Positions 1-5,849 of a stretch of DNA of 12,694 nt are shown here, one piece after another. How positions within the stretch are numbered: position 1 is the first letter of the stretch; each line of letters starts with the position of its first letter. The DNA lies in NCBI GenBank assembly GCA_002439285.1, contig DJTQ01000372.1:1-12694 (forward strand), read 5' to 3'. The stretch comes from Paenibacillaceae bacterium UBA6304. GTDB taxonomy: Bacteria > Bacillota > Bacilli > Paenibacillales > Paenibacillaceae. The position numbers were made by a program, and so were the translations under genes. Under the pieces are notes generated by a model, which was given only the letters and a program-made list of their open reading frames with translations, was not told the DNA's origin and searched no databases.

Positions 1-61
1 AAAGTAGTAAATCTATTTGAGGAATAGCTCTCTTTTATGAAAATGACAGTTTTTTTGATAA

Positions 62-97
62 AGAGCCGGCCGGAGATGTTAATTCTTGGCTGGCTCT
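62..97 (+). terminator. Possible hairpin terminator of an upstream gene
   Basis: AGAGCCGGCC (62-71) can pair with GGCTGGCTCT (88-97), ten pairs including one G-U, around a 16-nt loop. It is followed by ATCTCTTT, which is only a weak T-rich tail. It could end a plus-strand gene to the left of the window, but the long loop and poor T-run keep this uncertain. Confidence 0.25.
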
Positions 98-207
98 ATC
101 TCTTTGCCGGCTTACTGCCGCCTGCTTTAGCAGGTTGTGGGCAAGGCAAAGCCGCCCGACATCCAAGCTCACCGCTGAGATCGATAGGAGTGGCTGTTGG
201 GAGCAAA

Positions 208-394
208 TTAACTGTACTACCTACAGTTAATTACCGTGAATCCATTCGTTCTGGATACTTAGCTGTAATTTCTACAGTTAATTCTTATCCTTTCCGCTCT
301 TTTCGCTGCAAGTGCTTAAATTAACTGTAGGTTTTCCAGTTAGTTTGTCCGGACCTGGCCTACCGTGCGAAATAACTGTAGGTTTTCCAGTTAA
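208..394. repeat. Cluster of four 23-bp hyphenated inverted repeats
   Basis: Each unit has two 9-bp arms around a 5-nt centre. Copy 1 (208-230) is a perfect dyad, TTAACTGTA-N5-TACAGTTAA. Copy 2 (259-281) has TTAGCTGTA as its left arm, which still pairs in RNA through a G-U. Copies 3 (321-343) and 4 (372-394) share the core TAACTGTAGGTTTTCCAGTTA, split here as TAACTGTA-GGTTT-TCCAGTTA, with two imperfect pairs each. Starts are 51, 62 and 51 bp apart, close to whole helical turns. The copies could be operator sites for a dimeric repressor, or a dispersed palindromic intergenic repeat. The sequence alone does not decide this. Confidence 0.8.
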
Positions 395-406
395 TCTTCA
401 CATAGT

Positions 407-454
407 GGTCTGGTGAGCGGTCCGGAGAGCGGTCTGGTGAGCGGTCTGGTGAGC
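407..454. repeat. Fourfold 12-bp tandem repeat
   Basis: Four head-to-tail 12-mers are present: GGTCTGGTGAGC (407-418), GGTCCGGAGAGC (419-430), GGTCTGGTGAGC (431-442) and GGTCTGGTGAGC (443-454). Copies 1, 3 and 4 are identical; copy 2 differs at two positions. The array is flanked by ACATAGTG at 400-407 and again at 470-477. The 12-bp unit keeps any reading frame, but no start and ribosome site supports translation. It is probably a slippage-prone non-coding array. Confidence 0.75.
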
Positions 455-498
455 CCAAGGAGGAGAGCGACATAGTGAAAGTGAGCTTGGTCAGGAGA

Positions 499-542
499 AA
501 GGGGTGTCCCTCAGTCATCGTAGATGACTGAGGACACCCCTT
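499..542 (-). terminator. Long hairpin downstream of the PHP gene
   Basis: The arms at 499-519 and 523-542 pair over about 20 bp with one bulged C and a GTA loop. The PHP gene stop codon lies 24 bp away on the minus strand, so this is the natural end of that transcription unit. The tail on the minus strand is only CTCCTGACC with no true T-run. It may therefore be a processing or protective stem, or a weak terminator. Confidence 0.55.
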
Positions 543-566
543 GTTATGTTGATCCGGTAGGATCGG

Positions 567-1442
567 CTATTTTTTCCCCGCAGCTTCTTTTAAAAGCCCG
601 ACACATTCGCCAGATACATAGCGGCTGCCAAGATCGCCATGAAACACGACACCATGGCGTACGCCATGGTAATCCGACCCTCCCGTCGGGATCAAGCCGT
701 AACGCCCGGCAAGCGACAAATATCGTTCCACATCCTCCGGTCCGTGGTCCGAATGATACACTTCTATGCCTACCGGCCGGCCGCGCTCCAGAATCGCACT
801 CACCAAATCATCATCCCCATAGAGTCCAGGATGGGCAAGCACGGGAGCTCCACCGGCCTCCCGGATCCAATCCATCGCTTCTTCGGGCGCTATCCGCGGG
901 ATCGAGGCATAGCCAGGCTTCCCTTCACCCAAGTAACGGTCAAAAGCATCACGAAGGTCAGCCGCATAGCCTTTGCGTACTAACGCATCCGCGATATGCG
1001 GACGACCAAGACTTTCATCTTCACGCAGCGCCCGGTCAAGCCCGGAAATGACCTCTTCCAGCGTAATATCAATCCCGAGTCCCTGCAGGTTATGGATGAT
1101 CATTTCGTTTCTTGCCTCCCGCGTGGCCCGGAGCCCTGCCAATCTCTCCAAAAGCAACGCATGATTCAAATCCATAAAGTACCCGAGCACATGAATATCC
1201 TTTCCGCCCACCCGGGTGCTGATTTCGACACCGGGAATAACGGAAATCCCTTGCTTTTCCCCCTCTTCCAAGGCTTCCTTAAGCCCGGCTACGGTGTCAT
1301 GGTCTGAAATGGAAAGGCCGGCCAAACCCTTTTCCTTAGCCAGTCTGACGTTCTCAGCAGGAGTGTTCATCCCGTCCGATGCCCGGGTATGGGTATGCAA
1401 GTCATAACGTTCATTTCGGTCAATCTCTTTCTCAATATTCAT
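567..1442 (-). CDS. PHP-domain metal-dependent phosphoesterase (RNase AM/TrpH-like)
   Basis: The start is set at 1442 because GGAGGAG (1451-1457) lies 8 nt upstream; a frame extension to 1493 lacks such a site. The 291-residue product shows the full set of PHP metal ligands: H16 and H18 in DLHTHT, D23, D47-H48-D49 in SISDHDT, E73 in PGVEIS, H84, H149 in GRPHIAD, H204 in AHPG, H230 and the GGSDYHG motif (D257, H259). The length and the insert between H84 and H204 fit the YciV/RnaM-TrpH branch. Members of that branch hydrolyse 3',5'-nucleotide bisphosphates or trim RNA 5' ends using a trinuclear metal centre. Neither substrate can be told from sequence alone. The LysR gene lies 57 bp upstream on the same strand with no terminator between them, so the two are probably cotranscribed. 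Confidence 0.9.
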   Translation of the reverse strand: MNIEKEIDRNERYDLHTHTRASDGMNTPAENVRLAKEKGLAGLSISDHDTVAGLKEALEEGEKQGISVIPGVEISTRVGGKDIHVLGYFMDLNHALLLERLAGLRATREARNEMIIHNLQGLGIDITLEEVISGLDRALREDESLGRPHIADALVRKGYAADLRDAFDRYLGEGKPGYASIPRIAPEEAMDWIREAGGAPVLAHPGLYGDDDLVSAILERGRPVGIEVYHSDHGPEDVERYLSLAGRYGLIPTGGSDYHGVRHGVVFHGDLGSRYVSGECVGLLKEAAGKK

Positions 1443-1499
1443 GGAATCCGCTCCTCCGTATAGGTCATGGTTGAACTTTTCTACTATCGGCAATGCTCA

Positions 1500-2402
1500 T
1501 TAAGATTTTTGATGAGCTCTTAAAAAGGTCAGAAACGTCACCGCCGAGACCGGCAATAGCGTGGATTTTAAATGAATCGAGTAAAACTTCCGTTTGAATT
1601 CCGCATCCTCGATGTCGATCACCTTAAGTAAGCCTAGCGCCTGTTCGTGCTTAACCGATGATGGCGAGATGATCGTCACGCCAAGACCGGCCTCGACGGC
1701 CGACTTCACGGCGCCAGTACTTCCCAGCTCCATAACCGTTTTCAGTTGCTCCGACTCGATCCCCTGGCGCTCCAACTCGGCCTCCATCACTTGCCTCGTT
1801 CCCGATCCCCTCTCCCGGAGTACGAACGGGTAAGCCACAACCTCATGAAGCTTGACCCGCTCTTTGCCGGATAAAGGATGCCCCGCCGGTACAATCAACT
1901 TCAACTCGTCCTCCATTACCGGATCGGACACCATGTCCGGATGATGTACTGGAGCCTCTACCAGCCCGAAGTTCAACTGGTGACTGACGATATCTTCAAT
2001 AATTTGCGTCGTATTCATAACTTTTAGTGCTATAGAAATATGGGGATGTTGTTTTCCAAACGGTCCTAACAGGCGAGGTAACATATACTCCCCGATCGTT
2101 AGACTAGCCCCTAGTTGAAGCCTGCCTTCGAGCATGGAAGTGAAGCGGGACATGGCCTTTTCGGTCTCTCGTATCAATTCCATGCTTCGTTGCGCGAACG
2201 GAAATAGCGTCTGTCCCGCTTCCGTGAGTTCGATTCTTTTGGTGGACCGAAGCAACAGCTTGCTGCCGAAATAATCCTCCAGCGCCTGAATCTGCATCGT
2301 CACCGCAGGTTGCGTCATATGGAGTGCCTGAGCGGCAGCCGAAAAGCTCCCCCGCTCCGCAACCGTATAAAATATATGAAGCTGGTGGTAATTTAAAGCC
2401 AT
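1500..2402 (-). CDS. LysR-family transcriptional regulator (CysL-like)
   Basis: The 300-residue product has the standard LysR length. An N-terminal winged helix-turn-helix spans about residues 5-63 (AERGSFSAAAQALHMTQPAV, then a recognition helix ending in LEDYFGSKL). An effector-binding domain follows from about 92 onward. The GASLTIGEYMLP motif (98-109) resembles that of CysL/YwfK of Bacillus subtilis and related sulfur or selenium regulators, but the effector cannot be inferred. The ATG at 2402 is preferred: AAGGAG lies 11 nt upstream (2414-2419), whereas the in-frame GTG at 2414 would overlap that site. A weak extended -10 (TGCTATTGT) lies just upstream and immediately after the neighbouring terminator. 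Its likely targets are itself and the PHP gene. Confidence 0.9.
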   Translation of the reverse strand: MALNYHQLHIFYTVAERGSFSAAAQALHMTQPAVTMQIQALEDYFGSKLLLRSTKRIELTEAGQTLFPFAQRSMELIRETEKAMSRFTSMLEGRLQLGASLTIGEYMLPRLLGPFGKQHPHISIALKVMNTTQIIEDIVSHQLNFGLVEAPVHHPDMVSDPVMEDELKLIVPAGHPLSGKERVKLHEVVAYPFVLRERGSGTRQVMEAELERQGIESEQLKTVMELGSTGAVKSAVEAGLGVTIISPSSVKHEQALGLLKVIDIEDAEFKRKFYSIHLKSTLLPVSAVTFLTFLRAHQKS

Positions 2403-2449
2403 GATCAATCCCACTCCTTCTCTCTTTACAATAGCATGACGGAAAGCGC

Positions 2450-2478
2450 AAAAAAAGCATGTTCCCCCGGGAACATGC
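2450..2478 (-). terminator. Rho-independent terminator of the 2494-2931 gene
   Basis: GCATGTTCCC (2457-2466) pairs perfectly with GGGAACATGC (2469-2478) around a 2-nt centre. On the minus strand it is followed by seven T residues (2456-2450). It sits 15 bp past the stop codon of the small gene and separates it from the LysR gene. Confidence 0.9.
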
Positions 2479-2493
2479 CTTTACATTTTGAAT

Positions 2494-2931
2494 TCATCGC
2501 CGTTTGCGACTGTTCTTCATCAGCGTCATGCGTCTTGAATGGCGAAGCCAGGAATAATAAGACTTCAGGTCACGCAGCTCGATCGTTTCCGACATCAGGC
2601 CCAAGAACGTGACGATTATCATCCGATGTATCGGATTTCCGTTCAAATCGGATTCTCCCGGAAGTTCGGCAAATTCCGCCACCATTACAAGATCATCGTC
2701 CACCAGATATACATCTTCCTCATTACGGTAATAAGGCTCGATTCTCCCTTGTTTCAGGCATTCCCATGCCCAACGGGTTATGTAGTCCACGCCGGGATTG
2801 GACCGGTCGATCCGGTCCTGATACCGCAGCTTGGCATGATGAGTTATGACGATATCAGCGACTCTCTTATCCCCTAACGGAACATGGAATGCTTCATAGG
2901 TTCCCCATCGCTCCGTAACCTTATCTCTCAT
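2494..2931 (-). CDS. Small conserved-looking protein of unknown function
   Basis: I do not recognise this 145-residue protein with certainty. The start is set at 2931 because a GAGGTG-like site ends 5 nt upstream; the ATG at 2946 has no such site. Visible features are HHAKLRYQDRI (31-41), a helix ending in CLKQGRI (58-64), then alternating strands VYLVDDDLVMVAEF (74-87) and IHRMIIVTFLG (101-111), with a very basic tail (SRKRR). The H-A-x-x-R start followed by a helix and strands ending in a TF/TV motif recalls small RelE/DUF4258-like folds. This is only a shape argument; no active site is proven. No membrane segment or signal peptide is seen. The gene has its own terminator, and a TATAAT box (2980-2985, minus) lies upstream without a clear -35 partner. 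Confidence 0.75.
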   Translation of the reverse strand: MRDKVTERWGTYEAFHVPLGDKRVADIVITHHAKLRYQDRIDRSNPGVDYITRWAWECLKQGRIEPYYRNEEDVYLVDDDLVMVAEFAELPGESDLNGNPIHRMIIVTFLGLMSETIELRDLKSYYSWLRHSRRMTLMKNSRKRR

Positions 2932-3089
2932 GCCAGCACCTCTCATTAAATAGGTCTTTATAACTAAGTATAATTACCTATTATACTACACCATTACCCG
3001 TAATTCGACAATGAGAATTCCCGCAATAGTTCTTGGAATCCCCAGTCTCCACAATCAAGAAATTTCTGCACTTTCTCAGGGATAATAAT

Positions 3090-3114
3090 AAAAAAAAGCG
3101 GCCGGTTGGCCGCT
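3090..3114 (-). terminator. Rho-independent terminator of ylbF-ylbG
   Basis: AGCGGCC (3097-3103) and GGCCGCT (3108-3114) form a 7-bp GC-rich stem with a 4-nt loop, followed on the minus strand by eight T residues. It lies 37 bp beyond the ylbG stop. Confidence 0.9.
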
Positions 3115-3151
3115 GAATCGATTTAAGGTGCTGCAATATATTATGAATATG

Positions 3152-3415
3152 TTATAGACCGTAGTATCGGGTCTTGTCTTCCGTATCTTTGCTGTATTCC
3201 GTCTTGATCTCATTACGGTAGGAACGTTCGATTTTGCGAACATAAGGTAGCTTGCGGACATTCTTCATCGTCTCTTCCGCCCGCTCCGCATTCACGTACA
3301 TCACAACATAATGCATTCGGCGGGATAAATAATGCACGCTCCCGTATTTGTCCAAATTTCTTGCGGCCTTCAAATCGCTGACCCAAATAATGTAGCCTGT
3401 ACGCTCCGGAAACAT
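3152..3415 (-). CDS. ylbG: YlbG family protein (DUF2129)
   Basis: The 87-residue soluble protein fits YlbG in length and pattern: an N-terminal strand (GYIIWVSDLKAARNLDKYG), the conserved YLSRRMHYVVMYVN segment (29-42), and PYVRKIERSYR (57-67). YlbG function is unknown; it is a small cytoplasmic protein conserved in Bacillales. The ATG at 3415 is well supported by a GGAGGGGGAG purine tract just upstream. The gene begins 42 bp after ylbF, with a terminator after it and none between, so ylbF and ylbG form one transcript as in Bacillus subtilis. Confidence 0.9.
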   Translation of the reverse strand: MFPERTGYIIWVSDLKAARNLDKYGSVHYLSRRMHYVVMYVNAERAEETMKNVRKLPYVRKIERSYRNEIKTEYSKDTEDKTRYYGL

Positions 3416-3457
3416 GACTCTCCCCCTCCACTGCTGATGATTCTATAATCTCTTGCT

Positions 3458-3898
3458 CTAACCGCAGCCACAACTTCCGCCACTGCCGCAGCCCCCGCCT
3501 GTCGGATTCGGATCGTTGCTCGGTACCTTAATGCTCTCCGATACGGCAAAGGCGATCGTTTCCGACATTTGATGCAGAATGTCGTCCAATTCTTTCTCTG
3601 CGGCTTTAAACCGGCGCACAGCCTCGAATTGCTCCAACTCCACCTCAACCTCGGCCACCTTATCCTTGGCCTCATGATAATTGGGATGAAAATGGCCGAA
3701 GCGTTGCGTTTCATCGAACAGCTCCTTCTTCGCGGCCAATTTCTTGACGAGGACCTGAATATCAACATCCTCTTCCACCTGGCGCTTCCAATATAAATAA
3801 TCGGAAACGGCGGCGGATTGATTTATCATATCGCCTAATTCATAGGCGTTTGTAAGTAGCTCGGCCATATCAACCGTGTTGATCTCCGTTACGCTCAT
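3458..3898 (-). CDS. ylbF: YlbF/RicF regulator of competence, biofilm and RNA processing
   Basis: The 146-residue protein belongs to the YlbF/YmcA family: a mostly helical body (residues about 8-118) with FGHFHPNYHEAKDKVAEVEV (67-86) in the middle. In Bacillus subtilis YlbF (RicF) works with YmcA (RicA) and YaaT (RicT) in a complex that carries iron-sulfur clusters and promotes competence, sporulation, biofilm formation and RNase Y-dependent mRNA maturation. Only three cysteines occur, all in the glycine-rich tail (C137, C143, C145 in CGSGGSCGCG), as expected for cluster ligands. The linker before the tail is proline- and glycine-rich. The start at 3898 has only a weak ribosome site (GAGTTGAA), but no better in-frame start exists. 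The partner genes are not in this window. Confidence 0.9.
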   Translation of the reverse strand: MSVTEINTVDMAELLTNAYELGDMINQSAAVSDYLYWKRQVEEDVDIQVLVKKLAAKKELFDETQRFGHFHPNYHEAKDKVAEVEVELEQFEAVRRFKAAEKELDDILHQMSETIAFAVSESIKVPSNDPNPTGGGCGSGGSCGCG

Positions 3899-3951
3899 GA
3901 ATGTTCAACTCGATTCTATTCAAAGTATTCCACCCGAAAGTAGACGAATTC

Positions 3952-3960
3952 ATCATACCA
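3952..3960 (-). promoter_or_regulatory. Candidate extended -10 promoter for ylbF-ylbG
   Basis: On the minus strand TGG-TATGAT forms an extended -10 element, giving a predicted start near 3945 and a leader of about 46 nt before ylbF. The -35 position (TTCTTC) is poor, which is tolerable for an extended -10 promoter. No terminator is seen between the upstream helicase-associated gene and ylbF, so read-through is also possible. Confidence 0.4.
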
Positions 3961-4001
3961 CAATCTGTAACCGAGAAGAAGAGGGAGGAATTCGGTTCAT
4001 A

Positions 4002-5849
4002 TCAACTTAAGTCCTTGAACACACCTTCCGGCAGGATCAAACGCATATCTTCCCATTGTCCTGGGGCAATTTCGGCCAGGATTCCTGCATCCCCGCCTTG
4101 TCCGTCCCCTTGCGAAAAAAGACGTCCCTTTACCGTCCACTTCTCTTCTCCCTCTAAAGACAGAGGAATAAATTCATGAACCGTTCCGTTTATTCGCAGC
4201 GATACTTTTGTTTTCCAGCCTATAGCCTGGGCCATAATTTTCCGTGCGGTCGACCCGTGATAATCTCGCATCTCGCTTCGCCACATCACAGGAATCTCGT
4301 TCACGCCTGGAAATAATTCCTCCACCCCGGGTGCTTCGTCGGACCGGTCATAAAAATGCAGGTCCTGGCCGCTGAAAATCCATGCCCGCATCTCGTATTG
4401 TCCGCTAAACATATCCGGACCGGGAGAAAATTCGGGGTCTTCCAATTTAGGATATTCCGAATCAGGCGCCCCTGTATTAGGAGACTTGGGCGGCGACAGA
4501 TTCGCTTCTTCCAGCACTTTACGAATCTTGGCGGCCTGCCCTGCATCTACGATAAAATCAAGCGGGCCGATCCGCTCTATCCCCCCGGCAAGAGCCGGCA
4601 AGGCGGCCACGGTTTCGGCCGCCTCCTCATCCCGGCAGCGCAGGAGAAGTCTCTCTTCGAGCCGGGTTCGGCCCATTTCGCTAGCCCACTGCTTCAGGGC
4701 CAGTGACACATTCTCCGGCACGCCTGCCGAATGGGCTTCAAGAAGCTCCAACACCATGCCGGGAGACCGGCCAAGTTCGGCAGCCCGCCCCACGCTGGAC
4801 TTGCTGATCCGATATACAGACATCGCATCCATCGTTACATTATCGCAGCAGGCTTCCAGCTCCCACCGAACCCGATACGACACATCGGGCGGAACCAATA
4901 TTTCGTAATCGGGTTGAATGAAAAATAAACCGGGGCCCTCCGGGCTCCTCCCTCCTGTCGCCGATGACTCCTTCAACAGGGTCAGCCGCGGTTTCCGGCG
5001 CCAGCGGATAAACGTAGTGCCTGCGGAGTCCCGGCCGCTATCCAGCCAGCCGAACCCACCTAATGCTTCCACCCAACTTCCCATCCAATCCCCAAGCCGG
5101 TCCGGCACATTTTCAGGAAGCATCCTCATTCCTTGGAGAGAAACGTAAATATCCTCCAGCGAATACCAGGATCCCACCTGCAAATCCCGCCGGGCCAGCC
5201 TATAAACGGCGTGCTGGATGGCCGCATCGTCCGGAATATACCGGTGCAGCAGTTCCCGGAACAACACCGCATCCATCATCCCCGGCTCCAGATCCAGCCA
5301 AGCTGTCAGTGCCTTTGAATCCAACCCCCATGAAGCCCGCTCCTTCGCAAGAAGACCGAGCGCCTGGAGCAAATCCAGCACCACGGCCAGGTTAGGCGGG
5401 TATACTTCCTGATGGGGATAACGCAGCCCAAGGCCGGCAATATCCCCTACCTGCAAATATAAATAAGCCGTCAGCTTACCGACCGATTTTTGATGGATGG
5501 TTCCCTTGGATGTCACGGGCAGGCCGTTCCGGGCGATCCAAGTCAAAGCCCGGAACAAATCCAGCGCCAATCCCGGACCCGCTTCTTTGTGCAGATGCAC
5601 TGACCCATCGTCATGCGGCTGGAGGGCGGCAAGCTCTATCTGCTCCCATAACTGCGGCAACCGTCCAGGAGGAATGTAATAAAGCTTCTCGCCCCAAGCC
5701 TTCTTGACCGCCGCCAGCTCTCCGCTCCGAAGCAGCCGGGGAAGAGCCGCACGCAAATCAGCCCCGGTCACTCGTCCGGACGCAGCCTCGTCCAATCGCT
5801 CCAGCTTGAACGGGAGTCCGGCGAACCTTCGGAAAATAGATTCAATCAT
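4002..5849 (-). CDS. Helicase-associated protein, partner of XPB (Helicase_C_3 / XPB-Ssl2 N-terminal-like domain)
   Basis: The 615-residue protein has no helicase motifs of its own. The region about 307-430 (FFIQPDYEILVPP, then RWELEACCDNVTMDAMSVYR, GVPENVSLALKQWASEMGR and RLEERLLLRC) matches the helicase-associated domain found next to bacterial XPB helicases and related to the N-terminal domain of eukaryotic XPB/Ssl2. The N-terminal 300 residues look like winged-helix repeats (for example DLRAALPRLLRSGELAAVKK). A low-complexity linker (about 450-482) leads to a strand-rich C-terminal domain (about 520-612). The ATG overlaps the stop codon of the helicase gene by 4 bp (ATGA), so the two products are probably made in step and act together. 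It has no nuclease motif, unlike the archaeal XPB partner Bax1. Its precise role is unknown. Confidence 0.85.
   Translation of the reverse strand: MIESIFRRFAGLPFKLERLDEAASGRVTGADLRAALPRLLRSGELAAVKKAWGEKLYYIPPGRLPQLWEQIELAALQPHDDGSVHLHKEAGPGLALDLFRALTWIARNGLPVTSKGTIHQKSVGKLTAYLYLQVGDIAGLGLRYPHQEVYPPNLAVVLDLLQALGLLAKERASWGLDSKALTAWLDLEPGMMDAVLFRELLHRYIPDDAAIQHAVYRLARRDLQVGSWYSLEDIYVSLQGMRMLPENVPDRLGDWMGSWVEALGGFGWLDSGRDSAGTTFIRWRRKPRLTLLKESSATGGRSPEGPGLFFIQPDYEILVPPDVSYRVRWELEACCDNVTMDAMSVYRISKSSVGRAAELGRSPGMVLELLEAHSAGVPENVSLALKQWASEMGRTRLEERLLLRCRDEEAAETVAALPALAGGIERIGPLDFIVDAGQAAKIRKVLEEANLSPPKSPNTGAPDSEYPKLEDPEFSPGPDMFSGQYEMRAWIFSGQDLHFYDRSDEAPGVEELFPGVNEIPVMWRSEMRDYHGSTARKIMAQAIGWKTKVSLRINGTVHEFIPLSLEGEEKWTVKGRLFSQGDGQGGDAGILAEIAPGQWEDMRLILPEGVFKDLS

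Larger units (their letters stand above)
1..498. other. Gene-free, repeat-bearing intergenic region
   Basis: No credible gene is seen in these roughly 500 bases. A 95-codon open frame starting at 37 lacks a good ribosome-binding site and runs straight through the first inverted repeats, so I treat it as chance. The stretch contains a possible hairpin at 62-97, a short CTGC-TTTA-GCAG hairpin near 122-133, the four-copy dyad cluster at 208-394, the 12-bp tandem repeat at 407-454, and two copies of ACATAGTG (400-407 and 470-477). The left boundary gene lies outside the window, so it is not known whether this is a 3' or 5' flank on that side. Confidence 0.6.

Noticed and set aside
37..324. 95-codon plus-strand frame with a hydrophobic start resembling a lipoprotein signal (ALAGC)
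   Set aside because: No convincing ribosome site, and the frame runs through the dyad repeats with low-complexity content. It looks like a chance frame.
208..394. Possible CRISPR array
   Set aside because: Units are imperfect inverted repeats of two subtypes with unequal gaps (28, 39 and 28 nt); only four copies and no cas genes are present.
524..1051. 175-codon plus-strand frame
   Set aside because: It lies opposite the PHP gene, which has full motif support, and begins inside the hairpin. It is a shadow frame.
2970..3010. Full sigma-A promoter for the unknown small gene
   Set aside because: A TATAAT box is present on the minus strand, but the nearest -35-like TTGTCG is 20 bp away and no extended -10 is seen. 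It is kept only as a remark in the gene entry.
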